DNA from: Candidatus Freyarchaeota archaeon
GTDB lineage: Archaea; Asgardarchaeota; Jordiarchaeia; Jordiarchaeales; Jordiarchaeaceae
Reading direction: 5' to 3'
NCBI GenBank assembly: GCA_030587365.1
Contig: JAUQZE010000009.1
Span: forward strand, 1 to 64,000
Length of the DNA: 64,000 nucleotides
Under the pieces are notes generated by a model. The model did no database searches, was not told the origin of the DNA, and saw only the letters and a list, made by a program, of their open reading frames with translations. Positions 18,781 through 26,830 of the stretch are shown one piece after another. The stretch's first letter is position 1; every line of letters begins with the position of its first letter. The position numbers and the translations under genes were made by a program.

Positions 18781-19242
18781 ATTTCAACCTCCTGATATCT
18801 TTTGGAATTCTCAAATTGTACTGAGAATCTGAGTTCTCCTCATTCCAACTTTAATAAAAAAGCTTCATTTTTATACAAAAATTTTGTGTTTATCAGATTG
18901 TTTCCAAGAAAGTTTGTTCCCTTATCTCTGAGTTCGTTTTTTACATATTTATCCTCTGATGATAATATTTTCGCAAATCCCTACTTCTTCAAAATTTTAA
19001 GAGAGGATAAATCAACTGTTCAAACTGGGCGCCGTTAAGAGGAGGCTCCTCGTCAGGCTTTAGAAAGTCACATGGATTGAAACTGAATTCATCTCTTTTT
19101 CTCGCTTTTTACGAGTTAAAAACAGTAAAATATTGAATGGACAGAAAATCTAAATGCAGTTTTTTTTTATCCATCATGATTGTTATAAACTATAAATAAA
19201 AAAAGGATGTGTAAGTTGGTTCCTGATGGTTAGGACTAACTT
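18781..19242. other. Gene-free interval upstream of the hydroxyacyl-CoA dehydrogenase
   Basis: These 462 AT-rich bases lie between the dehydrogenase start and the end of the first Hdr operon. They hold the dehydrogenase promoter region and a compact 13-base palindrome GAGGAGGCTCCTC at 19039-19051 within an unusually GC-rich island (about 19027-19070). A 78-codon plus-strand frame here is rich in Phe/Ser and has no ribosome site; I do not call it. No RNA gene was recognised. Confidence 0.35.
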
Positions 19243-21579
19243 CTAGAGAGGGGCTGCGGCTTTGGCTCCTACTTTTCCTATTTTTTTGATTCTTGAAAGG
19301 TATGTTTCTACTAGATAAGGGAGAGACTTGTATGCAGGTATTGCAAGGGGTTGGTAGAATATTCTGTCTCTTTCCATTCCCATTTCCGCAATCTTGGCTT
19401 GCGCTTTCTTTACGTTTTGCTCCGTTAATTCCCCTTCTTTCGTGTCTCCGTTTTCGCACAACATGATTCCGTCCGCACCCATCTCCAGTGTTTTTACGAG
19501 AGTGTCTATGTCTAACACCGCGGTAGAGGGTACCCTTACTATTAGTAGATTCGAAGGATACTGCAGACGTGCAACGCCGGCAGCGTCAGCCGCAGGATAA
19601 GCCGTAGCGTCTCCAAAGAATCCAATTATTCTCACATCCTCCGATGGCACTGAGAGGAGTCCCTTTACCTCCTCTAGTATTTGCTCCTTTGTGTAGTGCG
19701 CTAATTGTAGAGCGTTGTAAGGACATACTGGGATACAGGCTCCGCAACCACTACAGGCAAGAATGTTTATCTCCGCCTTCCCTGTTTTTTCGTTTATCGA
19801 TATAGCGTTGTGGGGACAAACCCTTACACACTCGCCTACCCCATGACACTCGCCTACCAGGCGCGCTTTAATTGGTGAGAGGTCCTTGTATCCCTCACCC
19901 AGAAATTCAATTGCTTGAGCAGCGGTTGATCTGGCGTCCACCACCGATTCTCTGATATCTTTGGGACCGAGGGATGTTCCAGCGGCGAATATACCTTCTC
20001 TCAGAGTTGATACGGGGTTGAGTTTGGGATGCTTTTCAGCGATGAAACCATCCTCCGCAACGGAGATGCCGAGCGTGCCCGCTAAATCAGACAGGTCTTT
20101 AGCAGGGATTATAGCAGAGGCTAAAACAACCAAGTCCACAGAGTTCTTTATCAGTTGGCCGGTGTCAATATCCTCGGCGACTATCTGAAGCCTTCCCGTT
20201 TCAGGATCCTTAGTCACCTCTGCGGGTTTGCCGTGGAGAAAGTTTATGTTCATTTCTCGTGCCTGTTTGTAGAGTTCTTCATAGCCACGTCCAGACATTC
20301 TCAGGTCGATGTAGTATATCCATATTCTGAGGTAAGGCAGAGTCTTTTTCAGCAGTATCGCTTCCTTAACCGCGTACGGGCAGCAGACCTTACTGCAGTA
20401 GGAAACTCCCTTGTGAGGATTTCTTGAGCCCACACAGAGAATGAAAGCAACATCCTTTATGCGTTTACCCTGAGGCTTTTTCAAGACTTCCCCCGCCGCG
20501 AGCTCGTTCTCTATTAATCTTTCTAACTGGAGAGAGGTTATGGTGGAGGACTCGTCAATCTTGTATCTTTCTATCTCACCCTTTTCAAGCAATTCGTAAC
20601 CTGTGGTGACTATGATTGCTCCCACATTATAGGTTTCTCTCTTTTCCTCCTCGTTGATGTTAATAGCTTCCGCCGGGCAAGCTTCTTGGCACGCGCCGCA
20701 TTTAGTACAGTTTTCAAAATCAATGGCATAAGAGGAAGGAACGGCTTGCGCGAATGGCAGTCGTATCGCCTTACGAGTATAGAGCCCAGTCTCGTACTCA
20801 TTTGGAACCTCAACCTCGCAAACCTTCTCACACTTGCCACATCTTAAACACTTAGTAACATCAACCCCCCTAGGCATGGTTCTAACTCTTACCTGGTAAT
20901 TTCCAGGTCCACCGGCTACTTCCTCAACTTCTGAGCTGGTTAGAAGCGTAATATTGGAACTCTTGTCTACGTCAGCCATCCTCGGGCTGAGAATGCAGGG
21001 TGCGCAGTCGAGTGTTGGGAAAACCTTGCTGAGTTGAGCCATCTTTCCTCCTATGCTCGGCTTTTTCTCTACCAGTATAACATGGTATCCAGAGTTCGCC
21101 AACTGCAAAGCCGCCGTTAACCCCGCTATTCCACCGCCTATAACCATAACGTCCTTGGAAATTTCCACTCGGGTTTGTTGGAGCGGTTCCAGTTTTCTCG
21201 CTCGGTACACGGCTCCCGATAATATCGCTTTTGCTTTTTCTGTAGCCTTCTTCTTATCTTTTGTTACCCACGAGTCTTGTTCTCTGATATTCGTGTGTAC
21301 AAACATGTAGGGATTAATTCCCGCTTCAACCACAGCTTCTCTAAACGTCTCTTCATGCATGTGGGGAGAACAGGAAGCCACGACCACTCGGTCCAGATTC
21401 TGTTTTTTAACCGAGTCGATTATCTGATTCAAACCCGTTTTGGAGCAGAGAAACCGGTTGATTCTAACAGTTTTAACGTCAGGAATCTTTTGAACGGCTT
21501 CCTTCACTGCGTTAACGTCAACAACATCTCCGATGTTTCCTCCACACTCACAAATAAACACTCCAATCATACTATTCAC
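19243..21579 (-). CDS. HdrA-like flavoprotein fused to a degenerate MvhD domain
   Basis: A 778-residue electron-transfer flavoprotein. In order: N-terminal HdrA domain (CECG at 10-13), FAD domain with GGGIAGLTAALQLA, a cluster motif TLDCAPCILSPRM, an inserted double ferredoxin, an NAD/FAD-type reductase region with CSKVCCPYAVKEA, then a C-terminal double ferredoxin (572-648) and an MvhD-like domain (649 onward), an arrangement like QmoB. In the C-terminal ferredoxin the first motif lost one Cys (C578, V at the second position, C584, C588). In the MvhD domain every [2Fe-2S] ligand is gone (GFFGDATAY replaces FCCxWCSY; VPST replaces MCSG), leaving one Cys at 708. It is the last gene of a hdrC-hdrB-hdrA operon. 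Confidence 0.9.
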   Translation of the reverse strand: MNSMIGVFICECGGNIGDVVDVNAVKEAVQKIPDVKTVRINRFLCSKTGLNQIIDSVKKQNLDRVVVASCSPHMHEETFREAVVEAGINPYMFVHTNIREQDSWVTKDKKKATEKAKAILSGAVYRARKLEPLQQTRVEISKDVMVIGGGIAGLTAALQLANSGYHVILVEKKPSIGGKMAQLSKVFPTLDCAPCILSPRMADVDKSSNITLLTSSEVEEVAGGPGNYQVRVRTMPRGVDVTKCLRCGKCEKVCEVEVPNEYETGLYTRKAIRLPFAQAVPSSYAIDFENCTKCGACQEACPAEAININEEEKRETYNVGAIIVTTGYELLEKGEIERYKIDESSTITSLQLERLIENELAAGEVLKKPQGKRIKDVAFILCVGSRNPHKGVSYCSKVCCPYAVKEAILLKKTLPYLRIWIYYIDLRMSGRGYEELYKQAREMNINFLHGKPAEVTKDPETGRLQIVAEDIDTGQLIKNSVDLVVLASAIIPAKDLSDLAGTLGISVAEDGFIAEKHPKLNPVSTLREGIFAAGTSLGPKDIRESVVDARSTAAQAIEFLGEGYKDLSPIKARLVGECHGVGECVRVCPHNAISINEKTGKAEINILACSGCGACIPVCPYNALQLAHYTKEQILEEVKGLLSVPSEDVRIIGFFGDATAYPAADAAGVARLQYPSNLLIVRVPSTAVLDIDTLVKTLEMGADGIMLCENGDTKEGELTEQNVKKAQAKIAEMGMERDRIFYQPLAIPAYKSLPYLVETYLSRIKKIGKVGAKAAAPL

Positions 21580-22466
21580 CCCTCCTTACCTATTTTATCT
21601 AGTAAAGGTTGCACATCCACTTTATTATAATCGAACCCCAGTTCTTTGGGATCAACACCCAACGCTAAGCCAATCAACTGAGTCAGAAAGAGAACAGGAA
21701 TATTATAAGGCCCACAATTAAACTCATCCTCAATAAACCTCTGATGCCCATCATACATTATCGAACAGAAAGGACAGAACAAAACCAAGGCGTCAACATT
21801 GGCTTTCTTAACATTATCAAGCTTCTTCTTAGCCAGAGTAGCTCCCAATTTCTGGTTGAAGGTCATCGTCGCTCCTCCGCAGCAATCAAGTCTTCCGGCG
21901 TAGTCCACAACCGTTGCTCCGAGGGCCTCAATAATCTTCTTCACACTCTCTGGATGTTCAGGGTCATCAAACTCGTCGTATATTTCAGACGGTCTCAGGT
22001 AGTGGCAACCATAATGTATAGCTATCCTGAGGTTTTTTAGAGGAACTTTTACATGCTCCCTTAACTTATCAACACTATAATCCTCATACAGATATCTCGC
22101 AAAATGTTTAACCCAAATTGTTCCATTGTAACTTAATCCCTGCTTTTCAACCTCTTTTCTAACCTCTTCCCCTACAGGATTCTCACCATTAACACTAACA
22201 CAGGCATCCGTCAAAGTCCCGGTGCAGGCGTTGCAAATCGTGAGTACATTAAGCTTTTTGGACTCTGCAAGCGCAAGGTTAGCTGTAGCCATCGATTTAG
22301 CGGCAACGACATCCACACTTTTTAGAGGATAGCCGCAACAGGAAAAGTTGAGATCAACCAGCTTAATTCCCAACTCCTGTGCAACCTTCCTAGTGGATAT
22401 CTCATAACCGAGACCTCTCACCGGAATGGTGCAACCTAAGAATAGTGCAAACTCCTCTTCACTCAA
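21576..22466 (-). CDS. HdrB-like CCG-domain subunit (set 1)
   Basis: A 296-residue subunit with two cysteine-rich domains. In heterodisulfide reductase these bind two noncubane [4Fe-4S] clusters that reduce the CoM-S-S-CoB disulfide. Both motifs are intact: SCCGYPLKS with C43-C44-G45 and LDCCGGATMTF near residue 198. The intervening conserved segments AIHYGCHYLRPSE and FCPFCSIMYD are present. It starts with TTG inside a TTGA overlap with the upstream hdrC stop and overlaps the next gene by 4 bases, so translation of the three genes is coupled. In a non-methanogen the disulfide or thiol substrate is unknown. Confidence 0.9.
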   Translation of the reverse strand: MSEEEFALFLGCTIPVRGLGYEISTRKVAQELGIKLVDLNFSCCGYPLKSVDVVAAKSMATANLALAESKKLNVLTICNACTGTLTDACVSVNGENPVGEEVRKEVEKQGLSYNGTIWVKHFARYLYEDYSVDKLREHVKVPLKNLRIAIHYGCHYLRPSEIYDEFDDPEHPESVKKIIEALGATVVDYAGRLDCCGGATMTFNQKLGATLAKKKLDNVKKANVDALVLFCPFCSIMYDGHQRFIEDEFNCGPYNIPVLFLTQLIGLALGVDPKELGFDYNKVDVQPLLDKIGKEG

Positions 22467-22984
22467 TTCTTTTCCCTCAGCAATTTTTTCTTGTTAATCT
22501 TGAAGACCTTGGCATCAGGTTCAAGGCTCGGCAAATCCTGCATCTCTCTCTCGTCCTTCGTAAACTCCTCTATAGGATACACTCTTCCATGTTCTTCGAG
22601 GTTGGCTACAATCTTCTTAACCGCTTCTGGCGCAACCCCCTCCTCTACAGCCACGTTTTTAATCGCCTTCATCACCTCTGAGGGGTTAACGCCCTGCGGG
22701 CATCGCTCAGTGCAAGCGTTACAATCCGCGCAGAACCAGACAAACTCGTTGGAGAGCACCTGGTCTTTCATGCCCAGAATCGCTTTTTTAACCGTTTTTC
22801 TGGGATTGTACTCGGGGCTCACTAACCTTAGAGGGCAACTGGAACTACAAACCCCGCATTGTAAACAAACAAGGATCTTCTCACCGCCGGGATGCTTCAT
22901 TATCTTTCTAAGAAATGATGAATCCAACTTTTCCGTTTCTACAACAGTTTGTTCTGTGTCAGCTTCCGGCAAGTTTACCACCAT
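22463..22984 (-). CDS. HdrC-like ferredoxin subunit (set 1)
   Basis: A 173-residue Fe-S subunit linking HdrA to HdrB. Two complete [4Fe-4S] motifs are visible: CLQCGVCSSSCPLR near residue 40 and CADCNACTERCPQG near 83. They are followed by the helical segment typical of HdrC. It is the first gene of the three-gene hdrC-hdrB-hdrA operon. The 186-base spacer on its upstream side separates it from the larger Hdr operon and probably holds its own promoter. Confidence 0.9.
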   Translation of the reverse strand: MVVNLPEADTEQTVVETEKLDSSFLRKIMKHPGGEKILVCLQCGVCSSSCPLRLVSPEYNPRKTVKKAILGMKDQVLSNEFVWFCADCNACTERCPQGVNPSEVMKAIKNVAVEEGVAPEAVKKIVANLEEHGRVYPIEEFTKDEREMQDLPSLEPDAKVFKINKKKLLREKN

Positions 22985-23170
22985 TTTATCTCGTTTGGGC
23001 TACATCCGTGAACACAATCATCTAGCCCTTTATTAGGATTTCTGATTATTCTACCAGCCAATAAATGATTTCTACACTTTATGTTCACAAAAATAAGTAT
23101 TTCCCAAAAAGGTAATAGAACCGGATGATAGTGCAATGTTATATGATTGATTTTTTTAAAAGAAACGAAT

Positions 23171-24034
23171 CTATTTTGAAAAATTTTTGATTACTGAGGT
23201 GTCTATACGGTTCTCATTTAGGGCTAAATCTTGGAAATCAATTCCCATAGCTAAACCCAGGAGCTGGGGATAATGAACTATGGGAATATCGAAGGATTCA
23301 TGAGGAGGCAGCTGGCTCTGCTCGTACATTAAGTAACAGAACGGGCAAACGGTAATCATTATATCTGCATACTTCTTCACCGTCGACAGCTTTTCCCTAG
23401 CGATTGAAACCGCCAGCTCGCTTCTGTGTCTAAGTGTTAGTAGCGGAGCGGTGCAGCAGTCCAGCTTACCCGGGTAATCTACACTGGCTGCCCCTGTAAC
23501 GTTAACGAGTTTATCCAAGGAGGTTGGATCCTCTGGGTCGTCAAAATTCATTATTTCAAACGGCTTCAATAGGTGGCAACCATAATGTACAGCTATCCTT
23601 AATCCATCCAGATTGTTTGTAATATGGGTTCTAATTTTGTCGGTTCCCAAATCTTCCAAAAGTGCTCTAACAAAATGTTTTACCTTTACTGTCCCCCTAA
23701 ACTCATGACCCACATCTGAGAGGATGTCGTTCACATCATTTCTGAGTTCAGCGTTTTCTTTTAGTGTATTATTCGCATCTGTGAAAACCTCTGTGCAACC
23801 ATTACAAATGGTAACGATGTCCATTCCCATATCCTCAGCTATGGATATGTTTCGCGCAGCCAGAGCCAAACCAGTTCTACGATCAATGGACTTTAAATGA
23901 GTAGTACCACAACATCCCGCCCCCTCCATGTCGACAAGCTCTACGCCCAAAGCCTCAGCTACCTTTCTTACAGAAATCTCATAACTCGGAAGTCTCGCCA
24001 ATGTTGTGCAGCCCACAAAAAACGCGTACCTCAT
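23171..24034 (-). CDS. HdrB-like CCG-domain subunit (set 2), altered second motif
   Basis: A 287-residue HdrB homologue. The first CCG motif is intact (GCCGTTHLKS, C41-C42-G43). The second reads LDCCTAPLLT (C193-C194-T195), with Thr in place of Gly. The other conserved pieces, HYGCHLLKPFEI and VCPFCYLMYEQ, are kept. It is the last gene of the long Hdr operon, separated by 5 bases from its hdrC partner. The Gly to Thr change may alter or remove one noncubane cluster; the cysteine pair itself remains. Confidence 0.87.
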   Translation of the reverse strand: MRYAFFVGCTTLARLPSYEISVRKVAEALGVELVDMEGAGCCGTTHLKSIDRRTGLALAARNISIAEDMGMDIVTICNGCTEVFTDANNTLKENAELRNDVNDILSDVGHEFRGTVKVKHFVRALLEDLGTDKIRTHITNNLDGLRIAVHYGCHLLKPFEIMNFDDPEDPTSLDKLVNVTGAASVDYPGKLDCCTAPLLTLRHRSELAVSIAREKLSTVKKYADIMITVCPFCYLMYEQSQLPPHESFDIPIVHYPQLLGLAMGIDFQDLALNENRIDTSVIKNFSK

Positions 24035-24039
24035 AACAA

Positions 24040-24603
24040 TTAATCCTCCTCTAGCTCTATTCCTATCAGTTTGTCCAGTTCAGCTCTTTTCATAATTTTC
24101 CTGACTTCTCCAATGTTAACTTTGGGTGCGGGGGGTAGTCCCTGAACCTCTCTTTCCTCATCTATGAAATCTGTTATCTCATAGATGTAGCCATGTTCCG
24201 CTAATGCTTCAATAACCTTTTTGAACGCGGGGTGCAGATAGCCTTCTTTTACCGCAACTCCCTTTAGGTTGGAAATTATCTCTGCTAATTTAACGTTTTG
24301 AGGACACCGCTCAAGGCAGGTGTAACATCCGGTACACAGCCATAATAAATCTCCCGAGAAGAGTGTATTCTTTAATCCTAGCTTTGTCATCACTGCTATC
24401 ATTCTCGGCTTATACTCTTCCACATGCCTCCCCACCGGACAGTCAGCAGTGCAGGTGCCGCACTGAAAACAGAGCATCAGTTTATCGCAACCCGGTAACT
24501 TGCTAATCTCTTCCCTAAAGACTATATCCATGTCCTGCAATTTAAGAACTGTTTGCTTCTCATTCGAATTCAAATTTGAAGATTCTGCTTCAGTCATATC
24601 CAC
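24040..24603 (-). CDS. HdrC-like ferredoxin subunit (set 2)
   Basis: A 187-residue two-cluster ferredoxin subunit. Motifs are CFQCGTCTADCPVG near residue 45 and CTGCYTCLERCPQN near 90. The N-terminal 30 residues are acidic and Asn/Ser-rich, a short extension relative to set 1. It pairs with the HdrB encoded 5 bases downstream. It follows the winged-helix gene by 31 bases in the same operon. Confidence 0.9.
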   Translation of the reverse strand: MDMTEAESSNLNSNEKQTVLKLQDMDIVFREEISKLPGCDKLMLCFQCGTCTADCPVGRHVEEYKPRMIAVMTKLGLKNTLFSGDLLWLCTGCYTCLERCPQNVKLAEIISNLKGVAVKEGYLHPAFKKVIEALAEHGYIYEITDFIDEEREVQGLPPAPKVNIGEVRKIMKRAELDKLIGIELEED

Positions 24604-24634
24604 TCATCCTCTCAAATATCTGATTTCAACTCCC

Positions 24635-25000
24635 TCATTTTGACAAATCATACAAGTACCAGTTTTCTTTTTCACCAATAGTAGTAATACGGCCAAGTCG
24701 CCTCAAAGCAAGCATATGTTCTACTATTGAATGTTCAGGTAGGCTGGTTCCCTTTGAAATCTCTCTAATTGTAAGGGGGCATTGTTTTTCAATCTCTTTC
24801 ACGATAAGCCATCTCTCTAACTCCACTCTCATGACACGCTTCATGAGTGATTCCAACTCTTTCTCACTTATGCTTCCCGATTCCAGAAGAGCTTGACTTC
24901 GCCCAATCAGCCATCTGACACGTACATCTCCTAGGAGTCCCGCAGCCGCTTCCAGCTTATTTCTTAAATTCTCTGACAACCACTTTGCCTCCCAAATCAC
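24635..25000 (-). CDS. Stand-alone winged-helix protein of the Hdr cluster
   Basis: A 121-residue protein. An N-terminal helical half (DVRVRWLIGRSQALLE, then an acidic helix) is followed by a predicted winged helix (LTIREISKGTSLPEHSIVEHMLALRRLGRI and a wing at ENWYLYDL). It aligns by eye with residues about 145-257 of the MvhD-HTH fusion at 29836-30609, which has the same spacing and the matching pieces DVRLRELVGK, SIKDLSERLKLS and HISVMRRK. It overlaps the upstream hdrB by 4 bases. It could be a redox-responsive regulator of the operon or a structural subunit that uses the fold for protein contact. Confidence 0.75.
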   Translation of the reverse strand: MIWEAKWLSENLRNKLEAAAGLLGDVRVRWLIGRSQALLESGSISEKELESLMKRVMRVELERWLIVKEIEKQCPLTIREISKGTSLPEHSIVEHMLALRRLGRITTIGEKENWYLYDLSK

Positions 25001-25869
25001 CTTTCAATGTTTTTTGAAATCTTAACTCTATGATCTTTAAACGCTAACTCGTCAGATTTTATACCCAAGGCTAATGCTAACAGCTCTGGGTAGTGAAGCA
25101 CCGGAATTCCGAATTTCTCGTTAAAAAGTTTCTCTATCCTAGACTGATTTATATCGAAAGCAAGATAGCAGGAGGGGCAAATAGTGATCAAAGCTTCGGC
25201 ACCAGTCTCCTTTATGTGTTTAAGCTTGTCTCTCGCTAGTTGGAATGGAATATTTTCATTTATTGCTATTATAGGATAACCGCAGCACTCGGTCTTATTC
25301 ACATAGTCTAAGCACTCTGCTCCTGTAGGTTCAATTAAACGCCTCAAAACGGTAGGGTTCTCAGAACTATCAAAACTCATGTATTCCGCGGGGCGTAGAA
25401 TGTGGCAACCATAATGCTCCGTAACCTTAAGACCGTTGAAGGGGTTTACTATTTTTTCCTTAATTCTTTCAGGACCCACCACATCCCCGAGCACCTGAAT
25501 CAGATGCTTAACCTCTATGTTCCCTCTAAACTCCATTCCATCCTCCTTCAGAAAACTGTTAACCTTTTCCCTAACCCTATCATTCTCTTTAAGAATCCTA
25601 TTCACTTTGTGGAGAGTGCCATTACAGCCGGGACATAGAGTCATTATGCTAAGTTCTTCTTGTTCAGCCAAACAAAGGTTCCGTGCAGCTAAAACCAGCA
25701 TCATCTCATGACTAATGGGATCCACAGGAAGCCCACAGCAGTTAAAGTCTGGCATCTCCCTTAACTCTATATCCAGTTTATCGAGAACCTTTCTGGCGGC
25801 GATTTCATAGCTGGGAACCCTGTAAGGAATGAGGCATCCTAGATAGAACAGGTAAGTTGATTCTGGAAT
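24997..25869 (-). CDS. HdrB-like CCG-domain subunit (set 3), apparent AUU start
   Basis: A 290-residue HdrB homologue if translation starts at the ATT at 25867-25869. The first ATG in frame (25753-25755) would remove 38 residues that clearly belong to the family (YLFYLGCLIPYRVPSYEIAA, including the conserved first Cys). No ATG, GTG or TTG exists upstream of it in frame before a stop at 25912-25914. GGAGG at 25878-25882 lies 8 bases before the ATT, the ideal distance. Both CCG motifs are intact (NCCGLPVDP and ECCGYPIIA). It follows the hdrC stop by one base and overlaps the winged-helix gene. Confidence 0.85.
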   Translation of the reverse strand: MPESTYLFYLGCLIPYRVPSYEIAARKVLDKLDIELREMPDFNCCGLPVDPISHEMMLVLAARNLCLAEQEELSIMTLCPGCNGTLHKVNRILKENDRVREKVNSFLKEDGMEFRGNIEVKHLIQVLGDVVGPERIKEKIVNPFNGLKVTEHYGCHILRPAEYMSFDSSENPTVLRRLIEPTGAECLDYVNKTECCGYPIIAINENIPFQLARDKLKHIKETGAEALITICPSCYLAFDINQSRIEKLFNEKFGIPVLHYPELLALALGIKSDELAFKDHRVKISKNIER

Positions 25870-25870
25870 T

Positions 25871-26404
25871 CTATTTCCCTCCTTCTTCCTTTTTCACTGG
25901 CTTTAAAAACCCTACAAGTTCGGCGAGCTTTGAAAGCCGTTTAGGATTAGACTTGGGCAGCGGTGGAAGACCCGCGTCCTCCCTTTTTCTCATTCTAGAC
26001 TCGGAAATTTCATAAGCATAACCAGTTCCCAAAATGTTAAGTGACAATTCCTTAAAAGCATCAGGAACACGTCCCTCCTCCACCGCCTTATTTCTGAGGA
26101 CTCTTAATACGCTTGCAAACTCCACACCTCTCGGACAGCGGTCGGTACAGGTATAGCAGGAGGCGCAGAGCCAAAGCTCATCAGCTGAGAGAACATCAGA
26201 CTTCATTCCAAGCAGAGCCATTCTCAGTATCTTAAGGGGTCTATAGGTGCCGCTGAAGCGAGCCACCGGGCAGTCAGCGGTGCATGTGCCACACTGCATA
26301 CAAAGCATAAGATTCTCTATTTCCGAGGTCTCACTGAGTTCGTACTTGAATTGTGGGTCGGTCTCCGATATTCTGATAACTTCGCTCTCATCTTCTTCGG
26401 TCAT
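25871..26404 (-). CDS. HdrC-like ferredoxin subunit (set 3)
   Basis: A 177-residue subunit with CMQCGTCTADCPVARF near residue 35 and CASCYTCTDRCPRG near 80, both complete [4Fe-4S] motifs. The C-terminus is basic and Gly/Lys-rich. Its start overlaps the upstream mvhD by 4 bases and its stop is one base before the hdrB start, giving mvhD-hdrC-hdrB in tight coupling. This is the arrangement expected when MvhD hands electrons to HdrA and HdrBC carries one bifurcated branch. Confidence 0.9.
   Translation of the reverse strand: MTEEDESEVIRISETDPQFKYELSETSEIENLMLCMQCGTCTADCPVARFSGTYRPLKILRMALLGMKSDVLSADELWLCASCYTCTDRCPRGVEFASVLRVLRNKAVEEGRVPDAFKELSLNILGTGYAYEISESRMRKREDAGLPPLPKSNPKRLSKLAELVGFLKPVKKEEGGK
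25878..25882 (-). promoter_or_regulatory. Shine-Dalgarno site supporting an AUU start
   Basis: A perfect GGAGG on the minus strand, 8 bases before ATT at 25867-25869 and inside the end of the upstream hdrC gene. No standard start codon lies within its reach in the HdrB frame. Confidence 0.6.
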
Positions 26405-26829
26405 TTCATCTCAACTCCATCTTTAAGGGGGCTTGGACCCAACTCTTTTATCTTCTCGGTCATCTCTTTTACTACAGCTGCAAATTTGTCTCCCTCTGAA
26501 GCAGAAACCCATTCCAGTCTTAATCGCTCCGGTTCCAGTCCAAACTGTTTCAGCAGGTTTTTAGTTATGGCAATCCTGCGTTGAGCTCTAAGATTACCGG
26601 AGAGATAATGGCAGTCGGAGGGTATATGGCACCCCGCCACTAGGACGCCGTCAGCACCATTTTTAAAGGCTTCAAGAACGAAGGTTGGATCTATTCTGCC
26701 GCTACACATAACCCTAATTATTTGGATGTTAGTGGGATACTGAAGTCTGCTTACCCCGGCTAGATCGGCACCGGCGTAACTACACCAGCTACAGCAGAAC
26801 GCAACTATTTTGGGTTCAAATTCAGCCAT
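26401..26829 (-). CDS. MvhD-like [2Fe-2S] electron-transfer subunit
   Basis: A 142-residue protein of the MvhD/FrhD-like delta-subunit family, which in methanogens passes electrons from hydrogenase or formate dehydrogenase to HdrA. All Cys motifs are present: FCCSWCSYAGADLAG near residue 12, RVMCSGRIDP near 37, and AGCHIPSDCHYLSGN near 64. It lies between the double HdrA and the hdrC-hdrB pair with overlaps or 1-base spacing. No hydrogenase subunit is encoded nearby, so its electron donor must come from elsewhere or from another Hdr module. Confidence 0.92.
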   Translation of the reverse strand: MAEFEPKIVAFCCSWCSYAGADLAGVSRLQYPTNIQIIRVMCSGRIDPTFVLEAFKNGADGVLVAGCHIPSDCHYLSGNLRAQRRIAITKNLLKQFGLEPERLRLEWVSASEGDKFAAVVKEMTEKIKELGPSPLKDGVEMK

Positions 26830-26830
26830 A

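Noticed and set aside
18802..19038. 78-codon plus-strand frame upstream of the hydroxyacyl-CoA dehydrogenase
   Set aside because: Phe/Ser-rich with no ribosome site, located in the promoter region of the opposite strand gene.
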